Numbered from the stretch's first letter, positions 1-6,916 are shown. The stretch is DNA of 23,131 nucleotides from JAKEGN01 sp964465665 (GCA_964465665.1 CAYXKM010000073.1:1-23131), one strand, 5' to 3'. The notes: generated from the letters alone by a model not told the origin. Program-made: numbers and translations.

Positions 1-944
1 GACTCGATGCCCGTCGTTACCGGACGCCGTAATGCAGCACCATTCTCGACGACGTAGACAACCTTTTCGTTGTCCTCCGAAACTATCGCATCCTTCGGCA
101 CCAGCAACGCAGCGCTGTGCTTTTCGTAGGCAACGCTGAACCTGCCGAACATGCCCGGCGCGAGATCGCGATTCGCGTTGTCGATGTACACCGTCGCCCG
201 AAACGTGCCGGTGCGTGGATCGATCGTCGGGCTGATGCGTGCGATCTGCGCGTCGAAAGTCACGTCCGGCATGTAATCGACCCGCACGCTGGCGAGATGT
301 CCCGCAGAGAACTTGCTCAGCTCGGTTTGCGGAATCTGCAAGTGTGCAATGAGTCTGTCCGTGTTGGCAATGCTGAATACGGCATCGTTCACCTTGACGT
401 GCGCACCGCTTTTGACATCGCGCGATGCAACGACACCGGCTATCGGCGCTTTGATCATTGTGTATTCGTAGTTGAGCCGCCGAAGATCGTATGTGGCCTG
501 CAGCGATGCAACCTCGTATTGCAGGGTTTCGAGCGACGCGACGCTGACCAGGCCACGTTCACGCAAACTGGTCTGGCGATCGTATTCCCGCGTTGCTTTC
601 TCAAGATTGATCTTTGCCTGAATCATTTGCAGCCGCGACCGGTCTCCGTCGAGCCGCGCAAGGAGCTGGCCAGCCGATACCAGGTCGCCTTCCTCCACCA
701 GGATCTCGACGATCTGCCCCTCGGCACGAGCGATCACTGGTGCTTCGGAGTCCGCGGCGATCTTTGCCGTCGATTCATATGTGGCGAAAATGTCGGCAAC
801 GCTGGCCGATGCAACCTCCACCGGCATGGGCGTCGTGGCAAGCAACTCCTGCTCGCTCGAAACGCTGGCCTCGCCGGTCCCGCAAGCGCTCAGAAACACA
901 ACGAGTAAGGGCACACATGCCACTATGCCTGTCTGGTACTTCAT
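1..944 (-). CDS. RND efflux periplasmic adaptor (HlyD/MFP family), lipoprotein, partial
   Basis: Membrane-fusion subunit that would bridge an inner-membrane RND pump and an outer-membrane channel. The frame stays open from ATG 944 to the left edge (about 314 residues seen), so the C-terminus is missing. The N-terminus is a lipoprotein signal with lipobox L-S-A-C (Cys21). It is followed by the first half of a lipoyl-like domain (VIARAEGQIVEILVEEGD), an alpha-hairpin region (about residues 100-160), the second lipoyl half (APIAGVVASRDVKSGAHV), and a beta-barrel region with the family motif PTIDPRTGTFRATV and later GMFGRFSV. These blocks and their order are typical of AcrA/MexA-like adaptors. 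The permease gene would be expected beyond the window start. The substrate cannot be told. Confidence 0.93.
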   Translation of the reverse strand, partial: MKYQTGIVACVPLLVVFLSACGTGEASVSSEQELLATTPMPVEVASASVADIFATYESTAKIAADSEAPVIARAEGQIVEILVEEGDLVSAGQLLARLDGDRSRLQMIQAKINLEKATREYDRQTSLRERGLVSVASLETLQYEVASLQATYDLRRLNYEYTMIKAPIAGVVASRDVKSGAHVKVNDAVFSIANTDRLIAHLQIPQTELSKFSAGHLASVRVDYMPDVTFDAQIARISPTIDPRTGTFRATVYIDNANRDLAPGMFGRFSVAYEKHSAALLVPKDAIVSEDNEKVVYVVENGAALRRPVTTGIE

Positions 945-1273
945 TGGATTTTGGCTCCGAAAGCCCGGGGTCGGGCTGTTTGGTGTTGTAGTGGAGTATA
1001 ACACTAGATAACCTTTGCGCAATACTGCTCAATAGTTCAGCACGGGTGTAGCAAAACTCATAAAAACAATGACATATCCGATTCCGCTGGGCACCGGCTA
1101 CTGCGACGGGGACCGCGAGGCCGGTCGTTCCACACGCCGGCGCGGCCATTTGATGCGCTAGTTGGCTGCCATTACGGCTGTCAACAATAGGATGCCCGGC
1201 CGGGCCATTTGGATTGCCCCTGCGGAGAAGAATTCTCGGAAATGTCCTGAAGACCGGCGATGCGCCGAAAGAG
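945..1273. other. Intergenic region between adaptor and methyltransferase genes
   Basis: 329 bp without a convincing gene. Both flanking genes are on the minus strand. The part nearest the adaptor holds its candidate promoter. The rest contains a 12-bp GC palindrome (GCCCGGCCGGGC, 1194-1205) and a nine-base direct repeat GGCCATTTG (near 1144 and 1203). I see no T-tract terminator and no structured RNA that I recognise. Confidence 0.5.
995..1022 (-). promoter_or_regulatory. Candidate sigma70 promoter for the RND adaptor gene
   Basis: Read on the minus strand, TTGCGC (1017-1022) and TATACT (995-1000) are separated by 16 nt and lie about 50 nt upstream of the adaptor ATG. The -10 matches consensus at 5 of 6 positions; the -35 is weaker. 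No start site data, so this is a prediction. Confidence 0.45.
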
Positions 1274-2029
1274 TCAGCTCGCCTTGACCGCTCGTATGCA
1301 GATCATGCCGTGGTCGTCAAAGGGAGGGTCGACCCGCATTCCGAGGTCCTGCAGCAGCCTGACGAGGCGGCGATAGTCCAGTCGAAGTTTGCGGTAGCGG
1401 CTGACCTGCATGCGCCATTCGTCACCGTCCTTGGTTTGCAGAATGTCGTGCACGTCGACGGTGTCGACGCCGTATTGCAGAAAACAGGTGAAAATCCTCT
1501 CCGCACTGCTCCTCACGGGCACGAACCGGTCGGGGCCCTCCGGCGGAATGGCTGTGTAGTCGCGCAATGAGGCCACAAAGGTACCACCAGGCAACAGGCA
1601 TTCCACCACGTTGGTGATGAGCGCCTGCACGTCGTCCCAATCCGGCAGATGCACCAGCGTATCACCCATGCAAACGACGACTTCGGGATGATCGTCGATA
1701 TGGCTTCTGAATCTGCGGATATCGTCACGCACTGTCCGGATCGCCAGGCCGCCGGCGTGTTGCTGCAATTCAGTGAGCAGGTCGGCGCAAAAGTCTATGG
1801 CGGTGACGCGGAAGCCGGCTTCCGCGAGCGGAATCGAATGACAGCCCGGGCCACAGCCAAGGTCAATCGCGAGTGCATTTTCCCCGGACCGGAGTCCGAG
1901 GGAAGAAAGGAGCGACGCGCTCCGCCGGCAGACCACGGCGAGATCGCCAATGATCCAGGAATAGACCGGGCCGAGCATCCGGTCGTAGTGATCCCTGACG
2001 GATCGTGTGCCCAACGCAGTGTCTGACAT
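1274..2029 (-). CDS. Class I SAM-dependent methyltransferase
   Basis: Predicted small-molecule methyltransferase of 251 residues. Motif I is clear as DLGCGPGCHSIPLAEAGF, followed by motif II VTAIDFCADLL with the acidic residue that binds the SAM ribose. A later VVCMGDTLVHL matches the post-motif region. ATG at 2029 is chosen because the N-terminus MSDTALGTRSVRDHYDRML then starts like other family members; an in-frame TTG at 2053 would add eight residues. It lies 85 bp downstream of the FAD-linked oxidase on the same strand, so the two are probably cotranscribed and under the same riboswitch leader. The substrate is not evident; methylation of a product of the neighbouring oxidase is an inference. 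Confidence 0.88.
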   Translation of the reverse strand: MSDTALGTRSVRDHYDRMLGPVYSWIIGDLAVVCRRSASLLSSLGLRSGENALAIDLGCGPGCHSIPLAEAGFRVTAIDFCADLLTELQQHAGGLAIRTVRDDIRRFRSHIDDHPEVVVCMGDTLVHLPDWDDVQALITNVVECLLPGGTFVASLRDYTAIPPEGPDRFVPVRSSAERIFTCFLQYGVDTVDVHDILQTKDGDEWRMQVSRYRKLRLDYRRLVRLLQDLGMRVDPPFDDHGMICIRAVKAS

Positions 2030-2114
2030 CTGCGAATGATACTGCGCTGTCAACGGCGATACCCGTCAAATGCCGCCGCATGGTTCGGCCAGGACTGCAA
2101 AAGTGGTGGTGCTG

Positions 2115-3476
2115 CTACAGAAAATACTGCGAGAGGAACGGATTCATGAGTCGGTCGTCGGGGTCGAGCTGGCGTCTGATCTTGCGGAAGAAAGCGAGCC
2201 GGGTGCCAAAAACGTTACTCGCATGTTCCGCAATCAACCCGCGCGTCTGGTTGAAGAATGCGCCGCCACCCCAGTGCTGCGAAAATTCCGCGAAGTCGAT
2301 GACAAAATCCTCCCATCCCTTCGACTGCGTGGAAACCGCGGTCAGCGCAAACATGGGTTCGTCAAATGCCGGCGACAGCAAGGCGCTGTAGTCCCGACAG
2401 AGGCGGTAGCCGACGGTGGGCATGTCGCAACGGAAGTTGTTTTCGCGATGCACTTTGGTACTGAAGTCGATGTACGCCTGGACGACTATGGCGAAGTCAG
2501 TGGCGGGAAAAATCCATGTCGAGTAATTGAGCTGCTTTACTTTTGCACCGGATTGTCCGCCGTTGGCAACTGCGTTGCTGCCAGAGGCCACGAGCCGGTT
2601 GTTGACTATTCCCTGCGTCAGGTTGCTGATCTCGTCAATTATCCGGTAGCGAATGCCCGGAATCGGCACCACTTTGTTCAGTGACTTGAATACGCTTGGG
2701 AGTACGGTGCTCTCGCTCCAGTCCTTTATTTTCCAAGCAATGGACCGCGCTGCGCCGGCATCCGGACTGTAACGGCGCAAGTCGAGATACACGCGGTCGC
2801 GAAAAGGCAGCAGGTAGAACTTGATGCCGATGTCGGTCCGCGAAAGGCTTTCCACGGCTTTCGAAAACTGGTGAACGGTGCAACGACGGTGAGTGACAGA
2901 GAACGGCATCACCGGACGCACACGCAATACTGCTTCATAAATTATGCCGAGCATGCCGTAACTGAGCCGCACAGCATTCATCAGATTTTTCTGATCGTGG
3001 TTGACTTGCATCAGCCTTCCGTCTGCAGTGACCAGCCTGATGCTCAGAACCTGGGAAGCAAAATATGCGCCGTCATTCGCGATACCGGGGCCGGTGCATC
3101 CGCCAGCAATGGCTCCGCCGACGGTTCGATTGAGCAAATCGTGGCATCCGGCAAGTTCCAGCCCGTGTTCTGCCAGGGCCTTCGAGAGCTGTCCGATTCG
3201 TACGCCGGCCTGGACAGTCACGGTGTCATTGTATGCATCGATATTGAGGATCTGATCGAATGCGGTCATGTCGATGACCGTGCCGAGTGCGGCCGTCGTG
3301 CATTCTGTCGAGGAGCTTCCGGCTCCGCGTGGTCGGAAGGGTCGTGCATACTGCGATGATGCACCCAGGCATTTCCGCAGTTCCGGCAAAGTGGGAGGAC
3401 AGACAACCGTCGCTTCTGTGGATCGGCGTAGCTGGTACCGCCCGGAGCGCCGGAGACTTTCTGCTGTTACTGACAT
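2115..3476 (-). CDS. FAD-linked oxidase (aldonolactone-oxidase-like, PCMH/VAO fold)
   Basis: Predicted flavin oxidase or dehydrogenase of 453 residues. The N-terminal FAD-binding domain (about residues 20-200) shows RPRGAGSSST, VTVQAGVRIGQLSKAL and TVGGAIAGGCTGPG. The C-terminal part ends QLDPDDRLMNPFLSQYF and has an HWGG motif like the HWGK of the D-arabinono-1,4-lactone oxidase family. Start: ATG 3476 is preceded by a strong Shine-Dalgarno GGAGG (3482-3486) at 5 nt, which rules out the in-frame TTG at 3488. In aldonolactone oxidases a GSGHS His usually carries covalent FAD. Here the loop reads GAGSSS (residues 51-56), so FAD is probably non-covalent and the substrate may differ. The leader carries a c-di-GMP-I riboswitch. 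No signal peptide seen. Confidence 0.88.
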   Translation of the reverse strand: MSVTAESLRRSGRYQLRRSTEATVVCPPTLPELRKCLGASSQYARPFRPRGAGSSSTECTTAALGTVIDMTAFDQILNIDAYNDTVTVQAGVRIGQLSKALAEHGLELAGCHDLLNRTVGGAIAGGCTGPGIANDGAYFASQVLSIRLVTADGRLMQVNHDQKNLMNAVRLSYGMLGIIYEAVLRVRPVMPFSVTHRRCTVHQFSKAVESLSRTDIGIKFYLLPFRDRVYLDLRRYSPDAGAARSIAWKIKDWSESTVLPSVFKSLNKVVPIPGIRYRIIDEISNLTQGIVNNRLVASGSNAVANGGQSGAKVKQLNYSTWIFPATDFAIVVQAYIDFSTKVHRENNFRCDMPTVGYRLCRDYSALLSPAFDEPMFALTAVSTQSKGWEDFVIDFAEFSQHWGGGAFFNQTRGLIAEHASNVFGTRLAFFRKIRRQLDPDDRLMNPFLSQYFL

Positions 3477-3481
3477 CGATG

Positions 3482-3486
3482 CCTCC
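3482..3486 (-). promoter_or_regulatory. Ribosome-binding site of the FAD-linked oxidase gene
   Basis: GGAGG on the minus strand, 5 nt before ATG 3476. It fixes the start. The RNA segment GGCCTTC in the leader (3576-3582) is partly complementary to it, which offers a possible anti-Shine-Dalgarno for riboswitch control. Confidence 0.75.
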
Positions 3487-3586
3487 AAACCACAGAGCCA
3501 TGCCGGTAATGTTTTCGACGGAAACGAGACGCGCGGATGTCAGGCAGTCGGCCCAGCCGAGGACGCAGCTGTTATGAAGGCCGATC

Positions 3587-3672
3587 GAGCTGGCAACCCC
3601 GCTGTCATAGGTTTCCCCTTAGACCGGTGGCTTTGCGGCCCTTTCTTTCGAAAGGTGTGCCTTTTTCAAAAC
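3587..3672 (-). ncRNA. Cyclic-di-GMP-I riboswitch (GEMM-I) aptamer
   Basis: Reading the minus strand 5' to 3', the aptamer shows in order: AAGGCACACC (close to the consensus GGCAAACC); a perfect 6-bp hairpin CCTTTC-GAAA-GAAAGG (3640-3655) with a GAAA tetraloop; the core GCCGCAAAGCCACCGG (about 3623-3639); an 11-nt-type tetraloop receptor CTAAGG...CCTATG enclosing a GAAA loop; and GACAGCGGGGTTGCC (about 3591-3605). Order and spacing match GEMM-I aptamers such as Vc2 of Vibrio cholerae as I remember them. One core base differs (GGCACACC for GGCAAACC). The aptamer ends about 110 nt before the oxidase ATG. A hairpin TCGGCC...GGCCGA (3548-3584) follows without a U-tract, so translational control is more likely than termination. 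A TTGACA (3705-3710, minus) upstream may be the -35. Confidence 0.85.
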
Positions 3673-3905
3673 GAGTGGGGATCGTTGCACAGGTCGAAAC
3701 TGACTGTCAATTGCGACAGGCCGGGATACGAGCATTCTGTCAAATGCATTTCGCCGAGCCGCGGAAACCCTGCTGCCAGTACTGTACAGGTGTGTCCGGC
3801 GCGGAATTACAGTCGGTGACCGGCGTGAAAACGGTAAAGCGAATCGGCGGCGAATTGGCGTACAATTTGACAATATCACCCGGTCAACGGAAGGAAAGCA
3901 TACAC

Positions 3906-4724
3906 ATGAAAATGCGTCTTATGCCGCTGCTCATCGCCGTTGCTGCATCGAGCCCTGCAGCACACGCCGGTGCAGTCCTTGAATTGCTCACAACCGAGTA
4001 TTCACAGGATCCGCCAGTCATCGGCACGGTGGAGATCTCGACCGAGGGCAGGGAATCCCGTATCGAAATCACATCCGTCAGCAGCAATGAGTCGGGTGGC
4101 ATGATCTATCGAAGCGGCAAGAAGGAAATGATCGCCATCGACCATGCGGCACGCGAATATTACGTTATCGACCAGGCGACCATGGACCGGATGGCGGCGC
4201 AAGTTCGCGCGGCCATGGAGCAAACGGAAGCCGCCCTGAAATCCATGTCACCGGAAGAGCGCGCACTGGCCGAGCAGATGATACAGCGGCCGGTAGCGTC
4301 GGATACGCAAGCGCCTGCCGAATACGACCTCGTGGTCAACGGCGAACGCGGCGAAATCGCCGGTTTTGACTGCCGCTACTACGATGTTATGCAGGAAGGC
4401 CGAAAAATTAGAGATCTGTGCGTCACGCCGTGGAGCGAAATTGCGGAAGGAAAACAGGCGGCTGAGGCAATGATGGAGCTCGGCGATTTTTTCGAGAATA
4501 TGCGCCAGGCGTTCTCCGGCGCCGGCGGGCTGGAAGCGATGGACCGGCAGCAGGAGATGTTTGCATATATGAAAAAGCTTGGCGGGTATCCTGTGCTTGC
4601 TCGTGACTACGACATCAACGGGCGCGTCGAAAGCGAATCTCGTCTGCAAGCAGCCCGCAGTGAAAAAATCGGCGCCTCGCTTTTTGAGCCGCCGCCCGGT
4701 TATCAGCAACTCGCACTGGAGTAG
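3906..4724 (+). CDS. Secreted DUF4412-like protein
   Basis: 272-residue exported protein of unknown function. The N-terminus MKMRLMPLLIAVAASSPAAHA is a Sec signal peptide with probable cleavage after AHA (about residue 21). The body has the features I associate with DUF4412: a short repeat-like sequence GGMIYRSGKKEMIAIDHAAR, a central acidic/Met-rich segment, and a C-terminal FEPPPGYQQL close to the usual FEPPxGY ending. Start: ATG 3906 has AAGGA (3891-3895) upstream; the longer in-frame extension to about 3537 lacks protein-like composition. The mature protein is probably periplasmic or surface-associated. It is 47 bp ahead of the ypfJ-like gene on the same strand, so cotranscription is possible. 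Function unknown. Confidence 0.82.
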   Translation: MKMRLMPLLIAVAASSPAAHAGAVLELLTTEYSQDPPVIGTVEISTEGRESRIEITSVSSNESGGMIYRSGKKEMIAIDHAAREYYVIDQATMDRMAAQVRAAMEQTEAALKSMSPEERALAEQMIQRPVASDTQAPAEYDLVVNGERGEIAGFDCRYYDVMQEGRKIRDLCVTPWSEIAEGKQAAEAMMELGDFFENMRQAFSGAGGLEAMDRQQEMFAYMKKLGGYPVLARDYDINGRVESESRLQAARSEKIGASLFEPPPGYQQLALE

Positions 4725-4771
4725 TTCCGTACATGGTTCTCAAGCTCATATGGTACTGGGAGCAATAGCCT

Positions 4772-5626
4772 ATGCGCTGGCGCAGTGATCGGCACAGCAA
4801 AAACGTCGTTGACCGGCGCAGCAGCGGCGCCGGCCGCCGTGTGGTCGGCGGCGGTATAGGAACTTTGGTCGTCGTGCTCGCCGCCATGTACTTCGGCATC
4901 GACCCGACGGTCCTGCTCGAGGGCATGCAGTCAGCATCGGTATCCGGCAGCGACTCCGGTACCACGCCGCAGGCGGAGGACCTTGCCAATGACCCGCTCG
5001 CGGACCGGGTATCGCGTGTAATGGCCGACACCGAGGAAGTCTGGCAGGCCCTGTTCGCAGAGCGCGGCAGTCGTTATGAGGAACCCCGCCTCGTATTGTT
5101 CCGCGACGCCACACAGTCGGACTGCGGGCTCGGCCAGGCAGCGATGGGGCCGTTCTATTGCCCGGCAGACCGGAATGCCTATATCGATCTCGGGTTTTTC
5201 CATGAACTGGAACAGCGCTTCGGCGCGCCCGGTGATTTTGCACAGGCGTACGTCATCGCACACGAAATCGGCCATCACGTGCAGAATCTGTCGGGAGTCT
5301 CCGGCGAAGTGCAAAACATGCGAGGTCGAGTCAGTGAGGCCGAAAGCAACCGGATGTCGGTGAGGCTCGAATTGCAGGCTGATTGTTACGCCGGGGTCTG
5401 GGCGAACCGCAGCCGCAATATCATTCTCGATCGCGGCGACCTCGACGAGGCGCTGAATGCCGCCAGCGCTATCGGCGATGACCGGCTGCAGAAGCAATCC
5501 CGCGGCACCGTAACGCCCGATTCGTTTACCCATGGATCTTCCGAGCAACGCCGGCGCTGGTTCCTCACAGGCATCGAACACGGTGACCCGGATCGATGCG
5601 ACACGTTCGCCGCCGCAGATCTTTGA
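4772..5626 (+). CDS. ypfJ: YpfJ-type neutral zinc metallopeptidase, membrane-anchored
   Basis: 284-residue protein of the KPN_02809/YpfJ family (zinc_peptidase, PF04228), close to the usual 285-290 residues. The N-terminus MRWRSDRHSKNVVDRRSS is family-typical, followed by one transmembrane segment (about residues 24-42) and a periplasmic catalytic domain. The zinc motif HEIGHH is at 164-169, and the downstream region ELQADCYAGVWA provides the third ligand area. Also typical are CGLGQAAMGPFYCPAD (two cysteines that could pair) and the C-terminal GSSEQRRRWF. Start ATG 4772 has GGGAG at 4758-4762. Physiological substrate is unknown for the family. It sits between a secreted DUF4412-like gene and tetR. 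Confidence 0.93.
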   Translation: MRWRSDRHSKNVVDRRSSGAGRRVVGGGIGTLVVVLAAMYFGIDPTVLLEGMQSASVSGSDSGTTPQAEDLANDPLADRVSRVMADTEEVWQALFAERGSRYEEPRLVLFRDATQSDCGLGQAAMGPFYCPADRNAYIDLGFFHELEQRFGAPGDFAQAYVIAHEIGHHVQNLSGVSGEVQNMRGRVSEAESNRMSVRLELQADCYAGVWANRSRNIILDRGDLDEALNAASAIGDDRLQKQSRGTVTPDSFTHGSSEQRRRWFLTGIEHGDPDRCDTFAAADL

Positions 5627-5651
5627 CCACGGAAGGATCAGAAACGCCGAC

Positions 5652-5680
5652 TTGACAGCTCGAAACAGAACGACTATTCT
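5652..5680 (+). promoter_or_regulatory. Sigma70 promoter of the tetR gene
   Basis: TTGACA (5652-5657, perfect -35), 17-nt spacer, TATTCT (5675-5680, 4 of 6). The expected transcription start is at about 5687-5688, which is the first base of the tetR ATG, so the mRNA would be leaderless. The -10 lies inside the operator palindrome. Confidence 0.7.
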
Positions 5681-5681
5681 G
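5666..5681 (+). promoter_or_regulatory. TetR operator O1, CAGAA-N6-TTCTG
   Basis: Perfect inverted repeat CAGAA-CGACTA-TTCTG, extendable by two bases on each side to AACAGAA...TTCTGTT. It overlaps the tetR -10 hexamer, so binding would block transcription and give autorepression. Two further sites of the same design lie downstream of tetR. Confidence 0.7.
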
Positions 5682-5687
5682 TTATGC

Positions 5688-6272
5688 ATGGTCAAAACCC
5701 GCGCATTCGATCCAGCCCTGGCGTTGTCCCATGCCGTGGATCTGTTTTGCTCCAAGGGCTACTCCGAAACCTCGATGGACGACATCGTCAAGGCCACCGG
5801 CGTTAGCCGCTACGGAATCTATGGCACTTTCGGCAACAAGCGGGAGCTTTTCGAGCAGGCGCTCGAGCGATACGCGGAAGGCATGGGGAAACAGTCGTTT
5901 CTGCGACTTCTGGAGCCGGATGCCGGATTGGCGGATATCCGCAAGATCTTTGACGAACGCATTGAGGTTACTTGCATGAGCGGAGACAAGCGCGGTTGCA
6001 TGTTGTGCCATACCGCGATGGAACTTGCGCCGCATGACCTGGAAATTGCCGGCGTTTTGCAAAAGTTTCTGCGCCGCATGTCGAAAGCATTCGCCATCGG
6101 ACTGGAGAACGCTCGTGCGAAGGGTGAGGTCAAGGAAGGCCTCGGACTTCACGACGCCGGCGAGTTCCTCACCGGTGCGCTGTTCGGACTCGTTGTGCTC
6201 GGACGAGCCGGATTCCCGAAAGCGACCCTGAATGCTTTCGTGGACAACACCCTGGCCGCGGTAGCCCGCTAA
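5688..6272 (+). CDS. TetR-family transcriptional regulator, NemR/AcuR-like
   Basis: 194-residue repressor. The N-terminal helix-turn-helix domain (about residues 10-55) reads GYSETSMDDIVKATGVSRYGIYGTFGNKRELF, a close match to the family. The ligand domain contains RGCMLCHTAMELAPHD, corresponding to the conserved RGCLxxNTAxE segment of NemR/AcuR-type regulators. In NemR a cysteine senses electrophiles; here two cysteines three apart make thiol sensing plausible, but this is inference. Start ATG 5688 fits the promoter position and leaves no leader. A start further upstream would fall inside the promoter and operator. The target is probably its own promoter and the small secreted gene downstream, given the repeated CAGAA-N6-TTCTG sites. 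Confidence 0.92.
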   Translation: MVKTRAFDPALALSHAVDLFCSKGYSETSMDDIVKATGVSRYGIYGTFGNKRELFEQALERYAEGMGKQSFLRLLEPDAGLADIRKIFDERIEVTCMSGDKRGCMLCHTAMELAPHDLEIAGVLQKFLRRMSKAFAIGLENARAKGEVKEGLGLHDAGEFLTGALFGLVVLGRAGFPKATLNAFVDNTLAAVAR

Positions 6273-6288
6273 AAAAATTTGTGAAAAA

Positions 6289-6304
6289 CAGAATGATCAT
6301 TCTG
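6289..6304 (+). promoter_or_regulatory. TetR operator O2, CAGAA-N6-TTCTG
   Basis: Perfect 16-bp palindrome CAGAATGATCATTCTG, 16 bp past the tetR stop codon. It shares both arms and spacing with O1. It lies in the upstream region of the small secreted gene at 6445. Confidence 0.65.
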
Positions 6305-6381
6305 CAAAAATCCCGTAGCTGCCCGCGGCGCCTCGCGCATGCCACCCGCACCGCCGATCGCGCCCCTTTTTTTACCCGTAT

Positions 6382-6397
6382 CAGAACAAGTGTTCTG
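6382..6397 (+). promoter_or_regulatory. TetR operator O3, CAGAA-N6-TTCTG
   Basis: CAGAA-CAAGTG-TTCTG, part of a longer palindrome TCAGAACA-AG-TGTTCTGA (6381-6398). Same arms and spacing as O1 and O2. The centres of O2 and O3 are 93 bp apart. It lies 48 bp upstream of ATG 6445. No clear -35/-10 pair is visible here, so the promoter itself is unassigned. Confidence 0.6.
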
Positions 6398-6444
6398 AAC
6401 AAACAGATCACGGCCGTTGCGGCCATTACCTAGAGGATAAGACC

Positions 6445-6777
6445 ATGACCACTATCAACATCATCAAGCTGACTGCTTCCGCGCTGATCCTTTCGGCAGG
6501 ACTGGTTACTCCGGCTATTGCCGAAGAAAGCAAGAGCATGCCGTTTGCCAGCGAAGTGAACAGCTGTCTTGCAGCAGTGAATGCCAATCTCGACCTGCAG
6601 AGCGCCAGCCGGGTCCGCCACCTGGTGAAGCAGCAGGATCGAGCCGGGCAAAGCTACGCTTTTGCCATCGAGACCTCGGTGTTCAGCGGTGACGAGGAAA
6701 AGCGCTATGCAGCGTACTGCGTTGCACGCGGTGAGGACGAGCCGTCGAAATTCCGCATCAGCGAATTGACAGTCTGA
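6445..6777 (+). CDS. Small secreted protein of unknown function
   Basis: 110 residues. A Sec signal peptide (MTTINIIKLTASALILSAG..., cleavage probably after AIA at residue 26) leaves a mature protein of about 84 residues with two cysteines (Cys41 and Cys92), which could form a disulfide in the periplasm. I do not recognise a family. Start ATG 6445 has AGAGGA about 7 nt upstream. Two palindromes of the tetR operator type lie in the 170 bp before it, so it is the best candidate target of the neighbouring TetR regulator. Confidence 0.75.
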   Translation: MTTINIIKLTASALILSAGLVTPAIAEESKSMPFASEVNSCLAAVNANLDLQSASRVRHLVKQQDRAGQSYAFAIETSVFSGDEEKRYAAYCVARGEDEPSKFRISELTV

Positions 6778-6796
6778 GACCGCTCGCGCGGCCGGG

Positions 6797-6829
6797 GCCG
6801 ACGGCGCCAGTTCGCGGGGCGTCGTCGGC
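6797..6829 (+). terminator. Strong GC hairpin after the small secreted gene
   Basis: About 12 base pairs (one G-T) with a 9-nt loop: GCCGACGGCGCC pairs with GGCGTCGTCGGC, 19 bp after the stop codon at 6777. No T-tract follows, so it may be an mRNA 3'-end stabiliser or a weak terminator. Confidence 0.4.
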
Positions 6830-6916
6830 TGGCATCGCAGCTCGCATTGTTTGTTACTGCGGTTCGATCTCAGACTGTCCATGTTCGCCGGGCAGCTTCT
6901 GAGTTAGGGTTAGCCG

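Larger units (their letters stand above)
3477..3905. other. Divergent regulatory region between FAD oxidase and DUF4412-like genes
   Basis: 429 bp without a credible coding region. The left half is the minus-strand leader with the riboswitch aptamer and expression platform. The right half (about 3720-3905) is the upstream region of the plus-strand secreted protein gene. It holds TACAAT (3861-3866) as a possible -10 without a good -35, and AAGGA (3891-3895) as the Shine-Dalgarno. Open frames crossing it do not look like protein. Confidence 0.55.

Noticed and set aside
117..908. 263-codon open frame on the plus strand
   Set aside because: It is antisense to the RND adaptor, whose minus-strand frame has the lipobox and domain motifs. 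The plus-strand peptide is Arg/His/Cys-rich without a recognisable fold.
1194..1205. GC palindrome as a terminator for the methyltransferase gene
   Set aside because: The arms meet with almost no loop and no T-tract follows on the minus strand.
3537..3905. N-terminal extension of the DUF4412-like gene
   Set aside because: The added 123 residues look random, cover the riboswitch on the other strand, and would bury the clear signal peptide.
5532..5687. N-terminal extension of the TetR gene
   Set aside because: It overlaps the end of the ypfJ-like gene and runs through the promoter and operator. The TetR domain begins normally at ATG 5688.
6382..6397. LexA-type SOS box (GAACAAGTGTTC resembles the Gram-positive GAAC-N4-GTTC)
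   Set aside because: Only one of the three palindromes contains it, while all three share CAGAA-N6-TTCTG. Gammaproteobacterial LexA uses a different box (CTGT-N8-ACAG).
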